Source: Acidovorax sp. SUPP3334 (GTDB lineage: Bacteria; Pseudomonadota; Gammaproteobacteria; Burkholderiales; Burkholderiaceae_C). Taken from it: DNA of 64,000 nt. The notes under the pieces are model-generated. The model made no database searches, was not told the DNA's origin, and worked only from the letters and a program-made list of their open reading frames with translations. Location of the stretch: assembly GCF_030159055.1 (NCBI RefSeq), contig NZ_BQXQ01000012.1:1-64000 (forward strand), given 5' to 3'. Both the position numbers and the translations under genes were made by a program. Position 1 is the first letter of the stretch. Each line of letters starts with the position of its first letter. Shown here in pieces: positions 15,102-25,011 of this stretch.

Positions 15102-17198
15102 TCAGGTGGATGCCCCGGCAGTCGTGTGAGCCCCGCTGGCTTCCACCTCCACCACGCAGTCGTAGAACGTCGGGGCCGCGCCGATGTCGGTCAGCGCCTG
15201 GCTGGTCAGCTCGTTCACGTTGGTGCCGTTCACGCCGAACTTGCGCCACCAGATGCCGAGCCCGTTGACCACGCCGGGGCGGGCACGGTCGTTCACGGCG
15301 GCGTGGCATTCGTAGCTGCCGCGGTCGTTGAACACGCGCACCAGGCTGCCGTCGGCGATGCCGCGCGGGGTGGCGTCGTCGGGGTGGATCTCCAGCACCG
15401 GCTGCGTTTCGATGTTGCGCAGGCTTTGCACGTTCACGAAGGTGGAATTGAGAAAGTTGCGCGCGGGCGGCGAGATCATGGCCAGCGGGTAGCGGCCGCC
15501 GGGCTGCGGCAGTTCGTGGTTGGGCACGTGCACGGGCACGGGCGCCAGTCCTTGCGAGGCCAGGCGTTCGCTGTAGAACTCGCACTTGCCCGACGGCGTA
15601 TGGAAGCCGCCTTCGGCAAACGGCGCGTCTGGCAGGGGCAGGGGGGCGAAGCCGATCTCCAGCAGCTGGGCGAAATCGATCCGGTCGCCGAAGGCCTGGC
15701 GGCACATGGCTTCGTCGTCGTCGGCAAAGCAGGGGTCGGTGTAGCCCATGCGCGCGGCCAGATCGCGAAAGATGCGCGTGTTGGAGCGCGACTCGCCCAA
15801 GGGCTCGATGGCCGGACGGTTGAGCAGCACGTCGGTATGGCCGTAGGACAGGTGCACGTCCCAGTGTTCGAGCTGGGTGGTGGCGGGCAGCAGGTAGTCG
15901 GCGTAGTCGGCCGTGTCGGTGCGAAAGTGCTCCAGCACCACCGTGAAGAGGTCGTCGCGCGCGAAGCCCTTCGCCACCTGCGCGGAATCGGGCGCCACGG
16001 CTACGGGGTTGCTGTTATAGACCACCACCGCTTCGATCTTCGGGCCGAAGGTGGTGGAGGATTCGCGCAGCAGGTCGTCGCCGATGGTCACCATGTTGAT
16101 GGTGCGCGGCACCTGGCCGGTGTGCAGGTCGGGGCGTTGCAGCACGGCGCGCTGCACGGGGTAGTGGCCGGAGCTGGAGAGCAGCAGGCCGCCCGCGCGG
16201 TGGCGCCACGCGCCGGTGAGCGCGGGCAGGCACGCCACGGCGCGCGTGGCGTTGCCGCCGCCGCGCACGCGCTGCATGCCGTAGTTCAGCCGGATGGCGG
16301 CAGGCCGCGTGGTGCCGTAGTCGCGCGCCAATTGGCGGATCTGCTCCACGGGCAGTCCGCAGACCTCGGCCGCGCGCTCGGGCGGCCACTGCAGGGCGCT
16401 TTCGCGCAGCGCGTCCCAGCCCACGGTGTACCGCGCGATGTAGTCGTGATCGAGCCAGTCGTTCGCGATCAGCTCGTGCATGAGCGCCAGGGCCAGCGCC
16501 GCATCGGTGCCGGGGCGCAGCTGCAGGTGTTCGTGGCACTTTTCAGCGGTCTCGGTCTTGCGCGGGTCGATGCACACCAGCCGGGCGCCGTCCCGCTTGG
16601 CTTGCTGTGCGTAGCGCCAGAAGTGCAGGTTGCTGCCGATGGAGTTGCTGCCCCAGATGATGATGAGGCGCGACTCGGTGAAGAACTCCACCTTCATGCC
16701 CAGCTTGCCGCCCAGCGTGTAGTTGAGGCCCTCGCCACCCGCCGTGGAGCAGATCGTGCGGCCCAGGTGCGAGGCGCCCAGGCGGTTGAAAAAGCGCCGG
16801 TCCATGCTCTCGCCCTGCACCAGACCCATGGTGCCCGCGTAGCTGTAGGGCAGGACGGCCTGCGGGTCGCGGGCGGCGATACCGCTAAGGCGCGCGGCGA
16901 TGTCGGCCAGTGCGTCGTCCCAGTCCACGGGCACGAACTGCGCGCCCGGACCCTTCGGCCCCACCCGCTTGAGGGGTTGCAACAGGCGCTCGGGGTGGTT
17001 GGTGCGTTCGGCGTAGCGCGACACCTTGGCGCACAGCACTCCGCCGGTGTGCCCATGCGCGGGATTGCCCTGCACCCGCGTGGCGACGCCCTTGTCCACG
17101 GTGGTCAGCAGGGCGCAGGTGTCCGGGCAATCGTGGGGACAAGCCCCCCGAACTTGCGTGACCGGCTCGGAATCGGGGGTTTTTTCAGTCGTGGACAT
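15102..17198 (-). CDS. Molybdopterin-dependent oxidoreductase with [4Fe-4S] domain
   Basis: The 698-residue protein is of the formate dehydrogenase/DMSO reductase superfamily. The N-terminal iron-sulfur motif CPHDCPDTC (Cys20, 24, 28) with Cys56 (GGVLCAKV) is complete. Molybdopterin-binding segments follow (RTICSTAGGEG, IIIWGSNSIGSNLHFWRY, YADYLLPATTQLEHWD) and the C-terminal MoCo-binding barrel begins near LAMISPPARNFLN. No signal peptide is visible, so it is probably cytoplasmic. No electron-transfer or membrane subunit and no maturation gene is adjacent, so substrate and electron partner are unknown. The divergent neighbour is a periplasmic binding protein. Confidence 0.88.
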   Translation of the reverse strand: MSTTEKTPDSEPVTQVRGACPHDCPDTCALLTTVDKGVATRVQGNPAHGHTGGVLCAKVSRYAERTNHPERLLQPLKRVGPKGPGAQFVPVDWDDALADIAARLSGIAARDPQAVLPYSYAGTMGLVQGESMDRRFFNRLGASHLGRTICSTAGGEGLNYTLGGKLGMKVEFFTESRLIIIWGSNSIGSNLHFWRYAQQAKRDGARLVCIDPRKTETAEKCHEHLQLRPGTDAALALALMHELIANDWLDHDYIARYTVGWDALRESALQWPPERAAEVCGLPVEQIRQLARDYGTTRPAAIRLNYGMQRVRGGGNATRAVACLPALTGAWRHRAGGLLLSSSGHYPVQRAVLQRPDLHTGQVPRTINMVTIGDDLLRESSTTFGPKIEAVVVYNSNPVAVAPDSAQVAKGFARDDLFTVVLEHFRTDTADYADYLLPATTQLEHWDVHLSYGHTDVLLNRPAIEPLGESRSNTRIFRDLAARMGYTDPCFADDDEAMCRQAFGDRIDFAQLLEIGFAPLPLPDAPFAEGGFHTPSGKCEFYSERLASQGLAPVPVHVPNHELPQPGGRYPLAMISPPARNFLNSTFVNVQSLRNIETQPVLEIHPDDATPRGIADGSLVRVFNDRGSYECHAAVNDRARPGVVNGLGIWWRKFGVNGTNVNELTSQALTDIGAAPTFYDCVVEVEASGAHTTAGAST

Positions 17199-17294
17199 AG
17201 GGTTTCTACTAACTTACACTCGCCGCAGCCGCGATGGCGGGGGTCGTAATCCCGAGACATCGACGTTTTTTTGGATCTAAGAGGGGATTTCACC

Positions 17295-18437
17295 ATGAAG
17301 CAACTTGCGTTGGGGCGCCGACGTTTTTCCATTGGGCTGGGCGCGGTAGCGCTCGGCGGTTTCGGGCTGGCGCGCGCGCAGGCAGACACTCCCCTCGTGC
17401 TGGGCCAGTCCGCACCGTTCAGCGGCCCTTCCGCGCAGCTCGGGGTGCAATTCCACCAGGGCGCGCAGCTGTACTTCGAGCAGTGGAATGCCCAGGGCGG
17501 CTCTGGCCGGCGCACGGTGGAGCTGCGCACGCTGGACGACGGCTACGAGCCCGACCGTTGCGCGGCCAACACACGCAAGTTCATCGCCGATGACGTTTTT
17601 TCGCTCTTCGGTTACGTGGGCACGCCCACCAGCCTGGCGGCGCTGCCGCTGCTGACGCAGGCGAAAGTGCCGTTCTTCGCGCCGTTCACTGGCGCCGAGG
17701 CGCTGCGGCAGCCCTTGAACAAGCTGGTGTTCCATGTGCGGGCCTCGTACAACGATGAGACGGCCGCCATCGTGAACAAGCTCACCTATCTGGGCCTGAG
17801 CAAGATCGGCGTGTTCTACCAAAACGATGCCTTTGGCAAGGCCGGCCTGGAAGGCGCCGTGCTGGCCCTCGGTGCCCACCAGCTCAAGCCGGTGGCCCAG
17901 GCCATCGTGGAGCGCAATTCGGTGGATGTGGATGCGGCCGTGCGAACGCTGATCGCGGCCAAGCCCGAGGCCATCGTGCAGGTCGGCACGTATGCCGCCA
18001 GCGCTGCCTTCGTGCGCGCGGCGCGCAAGGCGGGCTACGGCGGCACGTTCTACAACCTGTCGTTCGTGGGAACGCAGGCGTTGATGGACGAGCTCAAGGC
18101 CGATGGCGCGGGCGTGGTGGTGTCGCAGGTGATGCCTTCGCCCTACCAGTCCGCGCGCCCGCTCACGCGGGAGTTCCAGGACGCCATCAAGAAAGGCGGC
18201 AACAAGGTCCAGGCCAATTATTCCAGCCTGGAAGGCTATGTCGCCGCGCGCGTGTTCGCCGAGGGGCTGCGCCAGGCCGGCGCCCGGCCCACGCGCGAAT
18301 CGCTGGTATCGGCGCTGGAGGGCCTCGGCGCGCACCAGATGTCGGGCTTTCAGGTGGCCTTCGGCCCAGCCAACCATGCTGCCTCGCGGTTCGTGGAAAT
18401 GTCGATGCTGACCGGCGACGGCCGCGTGCGCGTCTGA
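17295..18437 (+). CDS. ABC-transporter substrate-binding protein, Leu/Ile/Val (amide) type
   Basis: The 380-residue periplasmic-binding protein has an N-terminal export signal with a twin-arginine-like RRRFSIGLG, a hydrophobic stretch and a cleavage site near LARAQA. The mature domain has the type I fold of branched-chain amino-acid/urea receptors (VLGQSAPFSGPSAQLG, FGYVGTPTSLAALPLL, VFYQNDAFGKAGLEG). The start at 17295 follows GAGGGG. No permease or ATPase genes lie nearby, so it is an orphan receptor, as is frequent in Comamonadaceae. It shares a divergent 96-bp promoter interval with the molybdopterin gene. Confidence 0.88.
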   Translation: MKQLALGRRRFSIGLGAVALGGFGLARAQADTPLVLGQSAPFSGPSAQLGVQFHQGAQLYFEQWNAQGGSGRRTVELRTLDDGYEPDRCAANTRKFIADDVFSLFGYVGTPTSLAALPLLTQAKVPFFAPFTGAEALRQPLNKLVFHVRASYNDETAAIVNKLTYLGLSKIGVFYQNDAFGKAGLEGAVLALGAHQLKPVAQAIVERNSVDVDAAVRTLIAAKPEAIVQVGTYAASAAFVRAARKAGYGGTFYNLSFVGTQALMDELKADGAGVVVSQVMPSPYQSARPLTREFQDAIKKGGNKVQANYSSLEGYVAARVFAEGLRQAGARPTRESLVSALEGLGAHQMSGFQVAFGPANHAASRFVEMSMLTGDGRVRV

Positions 18438-18459
18438 CCCGGCGCGCTCTGGGGAATGA

Positions 18460-19614
18460 CTAAAGCTGGCGCGTTGCCGCCAGCCCCTGCATGAAGGCCT
18501 CGCAGCGGGCCAGTTGATCCAGCGCGACGTATTCGTCGGGCTGGTGCGCCTGCTGGATGCTGCCCGGCCCGCACACCACGGTGGGAATGCCGGCATTCTT
18601 GAACAGGCCCGCTTCGGTGCCGAAGGCCACCAGCGTGGTGCCCTGCTCGCCGGCCAGGCGCTGCGCGAGCCGCGTCACGGGGTCGTCCCGGTTGCCCAGA
18701 AAGCTCGGAATCTCGCAGATCGTCTCGAAGGTGATGCCGGTGTTCGGCGCGACTTTCTGCATGGCGGGTTCGAGCGACTTGGCATAGTCGCGCACCTCGG
18801 CCTGCATGCGCGCGGCGTCGGCCGTGGGCAGATCGCGGAATTCGTAGCGGAACTCGGCGTCGCGCGGCACCACGTTGTCGGCAATGCCGCCGTGGAACTG
18901 GCCCACGCTGGCGGTGGAAAACGGCACATCGAAGCCTTCGAAGCGCGGCTCGTCCCGCTCGAAGCCTTCGGCCATGTCGCGCACGCGACCCACCACGCGG
19001 GCCGCCATCTCGATGGCGTTCACCGAATGCGGCGTGAGCGAGGAGTGCGCCTCCTTGCCGCGCACGCAGCATTTGTAGCGGTACACGCCCTTGTGCGCGA
19101 TGGCCGGCACCATGCTGGTGGGCTCGCCCACGATGCAGGCCACCGGGCGGATGCCGGCGTCTTTCATGTCGGCGATGAGTTCCTTCACGCCGAAGCAGCC
19201 CACTTCTTCGTCATAGCTGAAAGCATAGTGAATGGCGAAGGGGGCATCGCTATTGAGGAAGGCTTCGGCGTGCGCCAGCGCGATGGCGATGAACGCCTTC
19301 ATGTCGGCGCTGCCACGGCCGTAGAGGCGGCCGTCCTGCACGGTGGCGCCCAGCGGATCGAACGTCCAGTCCTGGCCGTCCCATGGCACGGTGTCGGTGT
19401 GGCCGGAGAGGATGATGCCTGCGGGCTTGCCCTCTCCCAGCGTCGCGAACAGATTGGCCTTGGTCTTGCTTGCGTTGTAAGTCACCCGGCACTTCACCCC
19501 GAAGCGGGCCAGTTCCTGCTGCGCGAAGTCGATCAGCGCCAGATTGGGGTTGTGGCTGACCGTGTTCATGCGGACCAGGGTTTGAGCGAGCGAGAGGGCG
19601 TGGTCAGAGATCAT
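18460..19614 (-). CDS. argE: Acetylornithine deacetylase (M20 family)
   Basis: The 384-residue M20 metalloenzyme has metal and catalytic motifs SGHTDTVPW, GRGSADMK, DEEVGCFG and GEPT, together with the AHKGVYRYKC and HSSLTPHSVNAIE dimerisation-domain features of ArgE. It hydrolyses N2-acetylornithine to ornithine and acetate in cytosolic arginine synthesis. ArgE-like paralogues with other N-acyl substrates exist, and the genomic context (three M20/M14-type hydrolases and a binding protein) leaves that possible. It is divergent from the next M20 gene, with 81 bp between. Confidence 0.87.
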   Translation of the reverse strand: MISDHALSLAQTLVRMNTVSHNPNLALIDFAQQELARFGVKCRVTYNASKTKANLFATLGEGKPAGIILSGHTDTVPWDGQDWTFDPLGATVQDGRLYGRGSADMKAFIAIALAHAEAFLNSDAPFAIHYAFSYDEEVGCFGVKELIADMKDAGIRPVACIVGEPTSMVPAIAHKGVYRYKCCVRGKEAHSSLTPHSVNAIEMAARVVGRVRDMAEGFERDEPRFEGFDVPFSTASVGQFHGGIADNVVPRDAEFRYEFRDLPTADAARMQAEVRDYAKSLEPAMQKVAPNTGITFETICEIPSFLGNRDDPVTRLAQRLAGEQGTTLVAFGTEAGLFKNAGIPTVVCGPGSIQQAHQPDEYVALDQLARCEAFMQGLAATRQL

Positions 19615-19695
19615 GGGTGGAGTTTCCGATTCCCGGTCGTCGGGCTTTATGCGCCGGGGCTAGACTGTGAGACCGCTAAGGAACAGGCAGACATT

Positions 19696-20901
19696 ATGAA
19701 ACTCATCGATTCCATCGTGACCGAGGCGGCCTCGATTGCCTCCGTGCGCCGCGACATCCACGCCCATCCCGAACTGTGCTTCGAGGAAGTGCGCACCGCC
19801 GACGTGGTGGCCGGCAAACTCACCGAGTGGGGCATTCCCATTCACCGCGGCCTGGGCAAGACCGGCGTGGTCGGCATCGTGCATGGGCGCGACGGCGGGG
19901 CTTCGGGCCGTGCCATCGGCCTGCGCGCCGACATCGACGCGCTGCCCATCACCGAGTTCAACACCTTCGCGCATGCCAGCACGCACCCCGGCAAGATGCA
20001 CGCCTGCGGCCACGACGGCCACACGGCGATGCTGCTGGCCGCGGCCCAGCACTTCGCCAAGCACCGCGATTTCGACGGCACCGTGTACCTGATCTTCCAG
20101 CCGGCCGAAGAAGGCGGCGGCGGTGCCCGCGTCATGATCGAAGACGGCCTCTTCGAGCAGTTCCCCATGCAGGCCGTGTTCGGCATGCACAACTGGCCCG
20201 GCATGAAGGCCGGCCAGTTCGCCGTGAGCCCCGGCCCGGTGATGGCGTCGAGCAACGAGTTCAAGATCGTGATCCGCGGCAAGGGCAGCCACGCCGCGAT
20301 GCCGCACATGGGCACCGATCCCGTGCCGGTGGCGTGCCTGATGGTGCAGGCGTTCCAGAACATCATCAGCCGCAACAAGAAGCCGGTGGACGCAGGCGTG
20401 ATCTCGGTCACCATGATCCACACCGGCGAGGCCACCAACGTGGTGCCCGACAGCTGCGAACTGCAGGGCACGGTGCGCACCTTCAGCATCGAAGTGCTGG
20501 ACATGATCGAGCGCCGCATGCGGCAAGTGGCCGAGCACACCTGCGCCGCGCATGAAGCCACGTGCGAGTTCGAGTTCGTGCGCAACTATCCGCCCACCGT
20601 CAATTCGCCGGCCGAGGCCGACTTCGCACGGCAGGTCATGGCCGGCATCGTGGGCGAGGCCAACGTGGTGCGGCAGGAGCCCACCATGGGCGCCGAGGAT
20701 TTCGCCTTCATGCTGCAGGCCAAGCCGGGCGCCTATTGCTTCATCGCCAATGGCGACGGCGATCACCGCGCCATGGGCCACGGCGGCGGCCCCTGCACGC
20801 TGCACAACCCGAGCTACGACTTCAACGACGACCTGATTCCGCTCGGCGCGACCTACTGGGTGCAGCTGGCGCAGACCTGGCTGTCCCGGCCGGCCGGCTG
20901 A
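19696..20901 (+). CDS. M20 family aminoacylase/hippurate hydrolase-like amidohydrolase
   Basis: The 401-residue protein belongs to the hippurate hydrolase/IAA-amino-acid hydrolase branch of M20 peptidases. It shows RRDIHAHPELCFEE at the N-terminus, metal-site motifs HACGHDGHTAML and QPAEEGGGGA, GMHNWPG, HAAMPHMGTDP in the lid domain, and the C-terminal TMGAEDFAFML. It probably cleaves N-acyl amino acids in the cytosol. The start ATG at 19696 gives the usual family length. The long upstream in-frame extension overlaps argE antisense and is not real. Confidence 0.9.
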   Translation: MKLIDSIVTEAASIASVRRDIHAHPELCFEEVRTADVVAGKLTEWGIPIHRGLGKTGVVGIVHGRDGGASGRAIGLRADIDALPITEFNTFAHASTHPGKMHACGHDGHTAMLLAAAQHFAKHRDFDGTVYLIFQPAEEGGGGARVMIEDGLFEQFPMQAVFGMHNWPGMKAGQFAVSPGPVMASSNEFKIVIRGKGSHAAMPHMGTDPVPVACLMVQAFQNIISRNKKPVDAGVISVTMIHTGEATNVVPDSCELQGTVRTFSIEVLDMIERRMRQVAEHTCAAHEATCEFEFVRNYPPTVNSPAEADFARQVMAGIVGEANVVRQEPTMGAEDFAFMLQAKPGAYCFIANGDGDHRAMGHGGGPCTLHNPSYDFNDDLIPLGATYWVQLAQTWLSRPAG

Positions 20902-21064
20902 TTTTTCCGGCAACGTGTGCCCGCAGCGCTTCGGCGCCCGGGCCGCGCCCACCCTCTTCGCATCCGGTGCCTGGCGCACCCCGGGGCCCTGCCGGCGACG
21001 GCAGGGCGTTTTCGCTTTTTTCTTTCTCTTCAGTCCATCGGCTCCCTCTCGAACGGAGATCTTC

Positions 21065-22168
21065 ATGATCGATATCGTCCCGGCGTTTTCCCCCAGCTAT
21101 GCGCGCGCCCGCACCCAGTTTCTGGAGGCCGCCGCACAGGCGGGGCTGCTGGTGGAGTCGCACACGCACCCCCTCAAGGGCCGGGATGGGGAGACGCTCG
21201 CGATGGACGTGGTGCGCGACGGCCCCGCCAACGCCGAGCACCTGCTTTTGCTGACCAGCGCCTGCCATGGCGTAGAGGGCTACTGCGGCAGCGGCGTGCA
21301 GGTTTGCGCGCTGCATGACGCGGCCTGGCGGGCGAAGGCGCGCGAGCAGGGCGTGGCCGTGCTGTACGTGCACGGGCTCAATCCGTATGGCTTCTCGCAC
21401 ATCCGCCGGGCCACGCACGAGAACGTGGACCTGAACCGCAACTTCCACGACTTCACCCAGCCGTTGCCGAAGAACGACGCCTACCGCGAGATCCAGCCGC
21501 TGCTGCTGCCCGACCAGTGGCCGCCCACGGCCGACAACCGCGAGGCCGTGCAGCGCTTCATCGAAACCCGGGGCGAGGCCGCCTGGCAGGCCGCCATCAC
21601 CCGCGGCCAGCATGAATTTCCGGGTGGCCTGTTCTTCGGCGGCACGGCACCCACCTGGAGCAATCGCACGCTGCGGCAAGTGCTGCGCGAGCAAGGCGAG
21701 CATGCGACGCGCATCGCCTGGATCGACCTGCACACGGGGTTGGGGCCCAGTGGCCACGGCGAGCGCATCTATGCCGGTCGCGACGATGCGGCCTCGGTGC
21801 AGCGTGCGCGCGACTGGTGGGCGGGTGGCGGCGCGACGCCGGTCACGTCGATCTACGACGGCTCGTCCACCTCCGCTTTTCTCACGGGACTGATGTGGAG
21901 CAGCGTGTACGAGGAATGCCCTCAGGCCGAGATCACGGGCATCGCGATGGAGTACGGCACCGTGCCCGTGCTGCAGGTCATGCAGGCCCTGCGCGCCGAG
22001 CACTGGCTCAACCTGCACCCCGAGGCGCCCGCCGAACTGGCAGCCCAGATCCGCACGCAGATGCTCGCTGCCTTCTACACCGATACCGATGCCTGGAAGG
22101 GCCAGGTGGTGAGCCAGGCGCGGCAATCGATGTTCCAGGCTGTGGACGGGCTTTCCGGCACCGCCTGA
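21065..22168 (+). CDS. DUF2817 / M14-like zinc carboxypeptidase family protein
   Basis: The 367-residue protein has M14-type features. His68 and Glu71 in SACHGVEGYCGS are probable zinc ligands, ENVDLNRNF is characteristic of the family, and DLHTGLGPSG may supply the third ligand. No signal peptide is seen, so it is probably cytosolic. It lies 163 bp after the aminoacylase on the same strand and, with it, suggests peptide or amide salvage. The substrate is unknown. Confidence 0.82.
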   Translation: MIDIVPAFSPSYARARTQFLEAAAQAGLLVESHTHPLKGRDGETLAMDVVRDGPANAEHLLLLTSACHGVEGYCGSGVQVCALHDAAWRAKAREQGVAVLYVHGLNPYGFSHIRRATHENVDLNRNFHDFTQPLPKNDAYREIQPLLLPDQWPPTADNREAVQRFIETRGEAAWQAAITRGQHEFPGGLFFGGTAPTWSNRTLRQVLREQGEHATRIAWIDLHTGLGPSGHGERIYAGRDDAASVQRARDWWAGGGATPVTSIYDGSSTSAFLTGLMWSSVYEECPQAEITGIAMEYGTVPVLQVMQALRAEHWLNLHPEAPAELAAQIRTQMLAAFYTDTDAWKGQVVSQARQSMFQAVDGLSGTA

Positions 22169-22321
22169 CGCGCCCTTGCACCCCCTGGCCCGGTCGGTGA
22201 CAACCCGGACTGGCATTTTTCGCGAATAACGCGAACAATGGTCTTTGCGCGCATCCCGCAGCGCCACGCATGGTCCGCTGCACAGCGTGCCTGCCAAGAC
22301 ACCCATACGGAGGGGGCTGAC

Positions 22322-24196
22322 ATGGAGGTTGGACAAGGACGGAGCACGCTGGCGCGCCGGCTGATGCTCATCAACGGAACCATCTTGCTGCTGCTGGTGG
22401 CGTTGGCGGTGGCGATCTGGGTGATGATGGGCCAGACCCGCGACGATGCGGAGGTGGTGCGGTCCACGAATGTGCCGCAACTGCAGCGCATCGCGGCCCT
22501 GGAGCTGAACGTGACGCGGGTGTCGCTGCAGTTGCGCCACTCGATCCTGGCGCGCAGTCCGCAGGAACTGAGCACCACGCTGGCCGACATCGCCGAAAAG
22601 CGCCAGCTGCTGCAAAAGACGCTCGACGAATTCGGCGCCAACATGATCTCCGACGACGGCCGCAAGGCCTACGAGCCGTTGCCCGCCCTCATGCGCGCGT
22701 TCTGGGCGGTGGGCGAACAGAACCTGGCGCTCATCCAGGCCGGGCGCAAGGAAGAAGCCTTCGCCTTCCTGGTGGACCAGACCATTCCCGCCCGCAATCG
22801 CCTGCTGACGCCCCTCGGGCAGGAAAAAGACCGGCAGGGCGAGCGGTTGTCCGCCCGCATCAACGAGGTCCGGGAAAACGCCGCGACAGGCCGGACGGTG
22901 GCCACGGTGGCGGTGCTGGCCGTGGTGGCCTGCCTGGCCGGGTTGAGCCTGTACCTGCGATCGGTGGTGCGCCAACTGGGCGCCGATCCGCAAGAACTCA
23001 AGCGGGTCGCGAACGCCGTCGCCGGGGGCGACCTGGCCTCCCGCATCCCCGTGCGCGCGGGGGACACGAGCAGCATCATGGCGGCCATGGCCAGCATGAG
23101 CGGCCGCCTGGCGTCCGTGGTGCGCACCGTGCGGACCAGCGCGGAAGGCGTGTCCGGCGCCAGTGGCGAGATCGATGCGGGCAACCACGACCTGTCCACA
23201 CGCACCGAGCGCCAAGCCTCTGCACTGCAGCAGACGGCGGCGTCGGCCGAACAGCTCGGCTCCACCGTGCGCCAGAACGCCGACAGTGCGCGCCGTGCCA
23301 ACGAACTGGCACAGACGGCGTCCTCCGTGGCGGAACAGGGCGGTGCGGTCGTGGCCGAGGTGGTGGACACCATGCGCGGCATTCAGGACAGCAGCAGCAA
23401 GATCGGCGAGATCATCGGCGTGATCGACGGCATCGCCTTCCAGACCAACATCCTCGCGCTGAACGCGGCGGTGGAAGCGGCCCGCGCGGGCGAGCAGGGT
23501 CGGGGCTTCGCCGTGGTGGCCAGCGAAGTGCGCAGCCTCGCACAGCGCAGTGCCGACGCCGCCAAGGAAATCAAGGGCCTCATCACCGCCAGCGTGGACC
23601 GCGTGGAGCGCGGCAGCGCGCTGGTGGACAAGGCCGGCCACACCATGGCCGAAGTGGTGGCGTCCATTCGCCGCGCCACCGACCTGATGGGCGAGATCAG
23701 CGCCGCCAGCGCCGAGCAAAGCAGCGGCGTCGATCAGATCAGCGAAGCCATCACGCATGTGGACCAGTCCACTCAGCAGAACGCCGCGCTGGTCGAGGAA
23801 ATGGCGGCGGCCGCCAGCAGCCTGAATGCCCAGGCCAGCGAGCTGGTGCGCGCCACCGCCGTGTTTCACCTGGGAGATGAGGGCACGCTGCACGCAGGCC
23901 CGGCGGCGGCCCCGGCCCGTGCCGCCAGCGCACCGGCCCGCCCGATGCCCGCTCCGGCGCCGCGATTCGCAGCCCCTGCGGCGGTCAAGGCACCGGTCGC
24001 AGCGAAGCGGCTGGGGTCGGCCAGTGCCTCGGCCCGATCCACGGGGGCCTCGGCTGCGCCTTCGTCCAAGCCTGCCGGCACGCCAGCGCCCCCGGCTGGA
24101 AAGGCGGCATCAGCGACGGAGGGCAAGCCGGCCACGCCCGCACCGGCGCCAGCGGCTCGCAAGTCCGGGGCGGACGACGATTGGGAAACCTTTTGA
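22322..24196 (+). CDS. Methyl-accepting chemotaxis protein
   Basis: The 624-residue receptor has a transmembrane helix near residues 17-37, a four-helix-bundle-type periplasmic domain (about 40-190), a second transmembrane helix (about 195-217, [20 protein letters not shown]), HAMP, and a signalling domain whose hairpin tip contains the invariant [21 protein letters not shown] long Ala/Pro-rich linker (about 515-617) ends in DDDWETF, which resembles the WxxF pentapeptide that tethers CheR/CheB in E. coli receptors. GGAGGGGG precedes the start at 22322. The ligand is unknown. Confidence 0.93.
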   Translation: MEVGQGRSTLARRLMLINGTILLLLVALAVAIWVMMGQTRDDAEVVRSTNVPQLQRIAALELNVTRVSLQLRHSILARSPQELSTTLADIAEKRQLLQKTLDEFGANMISDDGRKAYEPLPALMRAFWAVGEQNLALIQAGRKEEAFAFLVDQTIPARNRLLTPLGQEKDRQGERLSARINEVRENAATGRTVATVAVLAVVACLAGLSLYLRSVVRQLGADPQELKRVANAVAGGDLASRIPVRAGDTSSIMAAMASMSGRLASVVRTVRTSAEGVSGASGEIDAGNHDLSTRTERQASALQQTAASAEQLGSTVRQNADSARRANELAQTASSVAEQGGAVVAEVVDTMRGIQDSSSKIGEIIGVIDGIAFQTNILALNAAVEAARAGEQGRGFAVVASEVRSLAQRSADAAKEIKGLITASVDRVERGSALVDKAGHTMAEVVASIRRATDLMGEISAASAEQSSGVDQISEAITHVDQSTQQNAALVEEMAAAASSLNAQASELVRATAVFHLGDEGTLHAGPAAAPARAASAPARPMPAPAPRFAAPAAVKAPVAAKRLGSASASARSTGASAAPSSKPAGTPAPPAGKAASATEGKPATPAPAPAARKSGADDDWETF

Positions 24197-24376
24197 GCCC
24201 TTGCGGTCCCAGCCAGGACGCCGCGGGCAGCCCCTGCATTCCTGGCAGCCATTTTTTGATGCGCAAACCCGCCGGCAGGCGGCACGTAACCGCCTCGCCG
24301 AGCGGCCGGCACCTGCGTTAAAGGCCGTGCCTGAGGCCCTAAGATGGAAGTTTCACCATCAACGGAGACCTTTTCC

Positions 24377-24631
24377 ATGTCCGATCTGAACACGGCGTTC
24401 GAAGCCGCCGTCGCCCAGTCCAAGAACCTCAGCGAACGCCCCGACAACCCCACGCTGCTCAAGATCTACGCGCTGTACAAGCAGGCCACGGCCGGCGACA
24501 ACGCCGAAAAGAAACCCAGCTTTTCCGACGTGGTCGGACGGGCCAAGTGGGACGCCTGGGAAAAGGTCAAGGGCACGCAGGCCGATGCGGCCAAGCAGCA
24601 GTACATCGACCTCATCGAATCGCTGAGCTGA
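24377..24631 (+). CDS. Acyl-CoA-binding protein
   Basis: The 84-residue cytosolic protein has the ACBP four-helix signature: LKIYALYKQATAGDN contains the acyl-CoA-binding Tyr and Lys, and FSDVVGRAKWDAWEKVKG carries the second Lys and the WDAW core. It binds and buffers long-chain acyl-CoA esters. ACBP is mainly eukaryotic but occurs in a minority of proteobacteria, including Comamonadaceae. The start follows GGAGA at 24364-24368. It is convergent with a polyhydroxyalkanoate-system gene, a possible functional link through acyl-CoA pools. Confidence 0.9.
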   Translation: MSDLNTAFEAAVAQSKNLSERPDNPTLLKIYALYKQATAGDNAEKKPSFSDVVGRAKWDAWEKVKGTQADAAKQQYIDLIESLS

Positions 24632-24702
24632 ACGCCCGGGCGAGCCGCCCTGGTCGCAAGAGCCTGCTGCGGTGCCGCGTTGTTGCCGGCTGCGTGAGGG
24701 GC

Positions 24703-25011
24703 TCAGGCCGCGGTGGGCGAAGGGCGGCTCAGCAGCTTGTCGAACTGCGCATCGATCTCGGCGGCGATGCGGTCCTTGAACGCGCCGAACAGAAAGCCCA
24801 GTTCCGCCTGCAGTTCGAAGCGGTCGGCATGCACCTGCAGCGTGCCTTCGATGCCCGGACGCTGAAAGCGCAGCGTGTCCTGGGCCGAGCCCTCTTCGTA
24901 GGCGCATTCCATTTCGAACTTGGCCTGGGCTTTCTGGGCCCACAGGCCGGCGATCTTGCGCGCTTCGGGCAGGCCGAGCTGGTGGGGGCGTTGGATGTGG
25001 ATGTCAGGCAA
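24703..25011 (-). CDS. Polyhydroxyalkanoic acid system family protein
   Basis: The 102-residue protein begins at a TTG codon (25011) and reads LPDIHIQRPHQLGLPEARKI, followed by FELQAELGFLFGAFKDRI. This is the pattern of the small PHA-system/granule-region family of unknown biochemistry. No ATG is available in this frame near the family start. The TTG overlaps the stop of the upstream aminopeptidase gene by 8 nt, implying translational coupling. Confidence 0.75.
   Translation of the reverse strand: MPDIHIQRPHQLGLPEARKIAGLWAQKAQAKFEMECAYEEGSAQDTLRFQRPGIEGTLQVHADRFELQAELGFLFGAFKDRIAAEIDAQFDKLLSRPSPTAA

Noticed and set aside
15090-17249. Long plus-strand open frame opposite the molybdopterin gene
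   Set aside because: It is a GC-rich antisense shadow. The translation is His/Gly/Arg low-complexity and the minus-strand frame has full family motifs.
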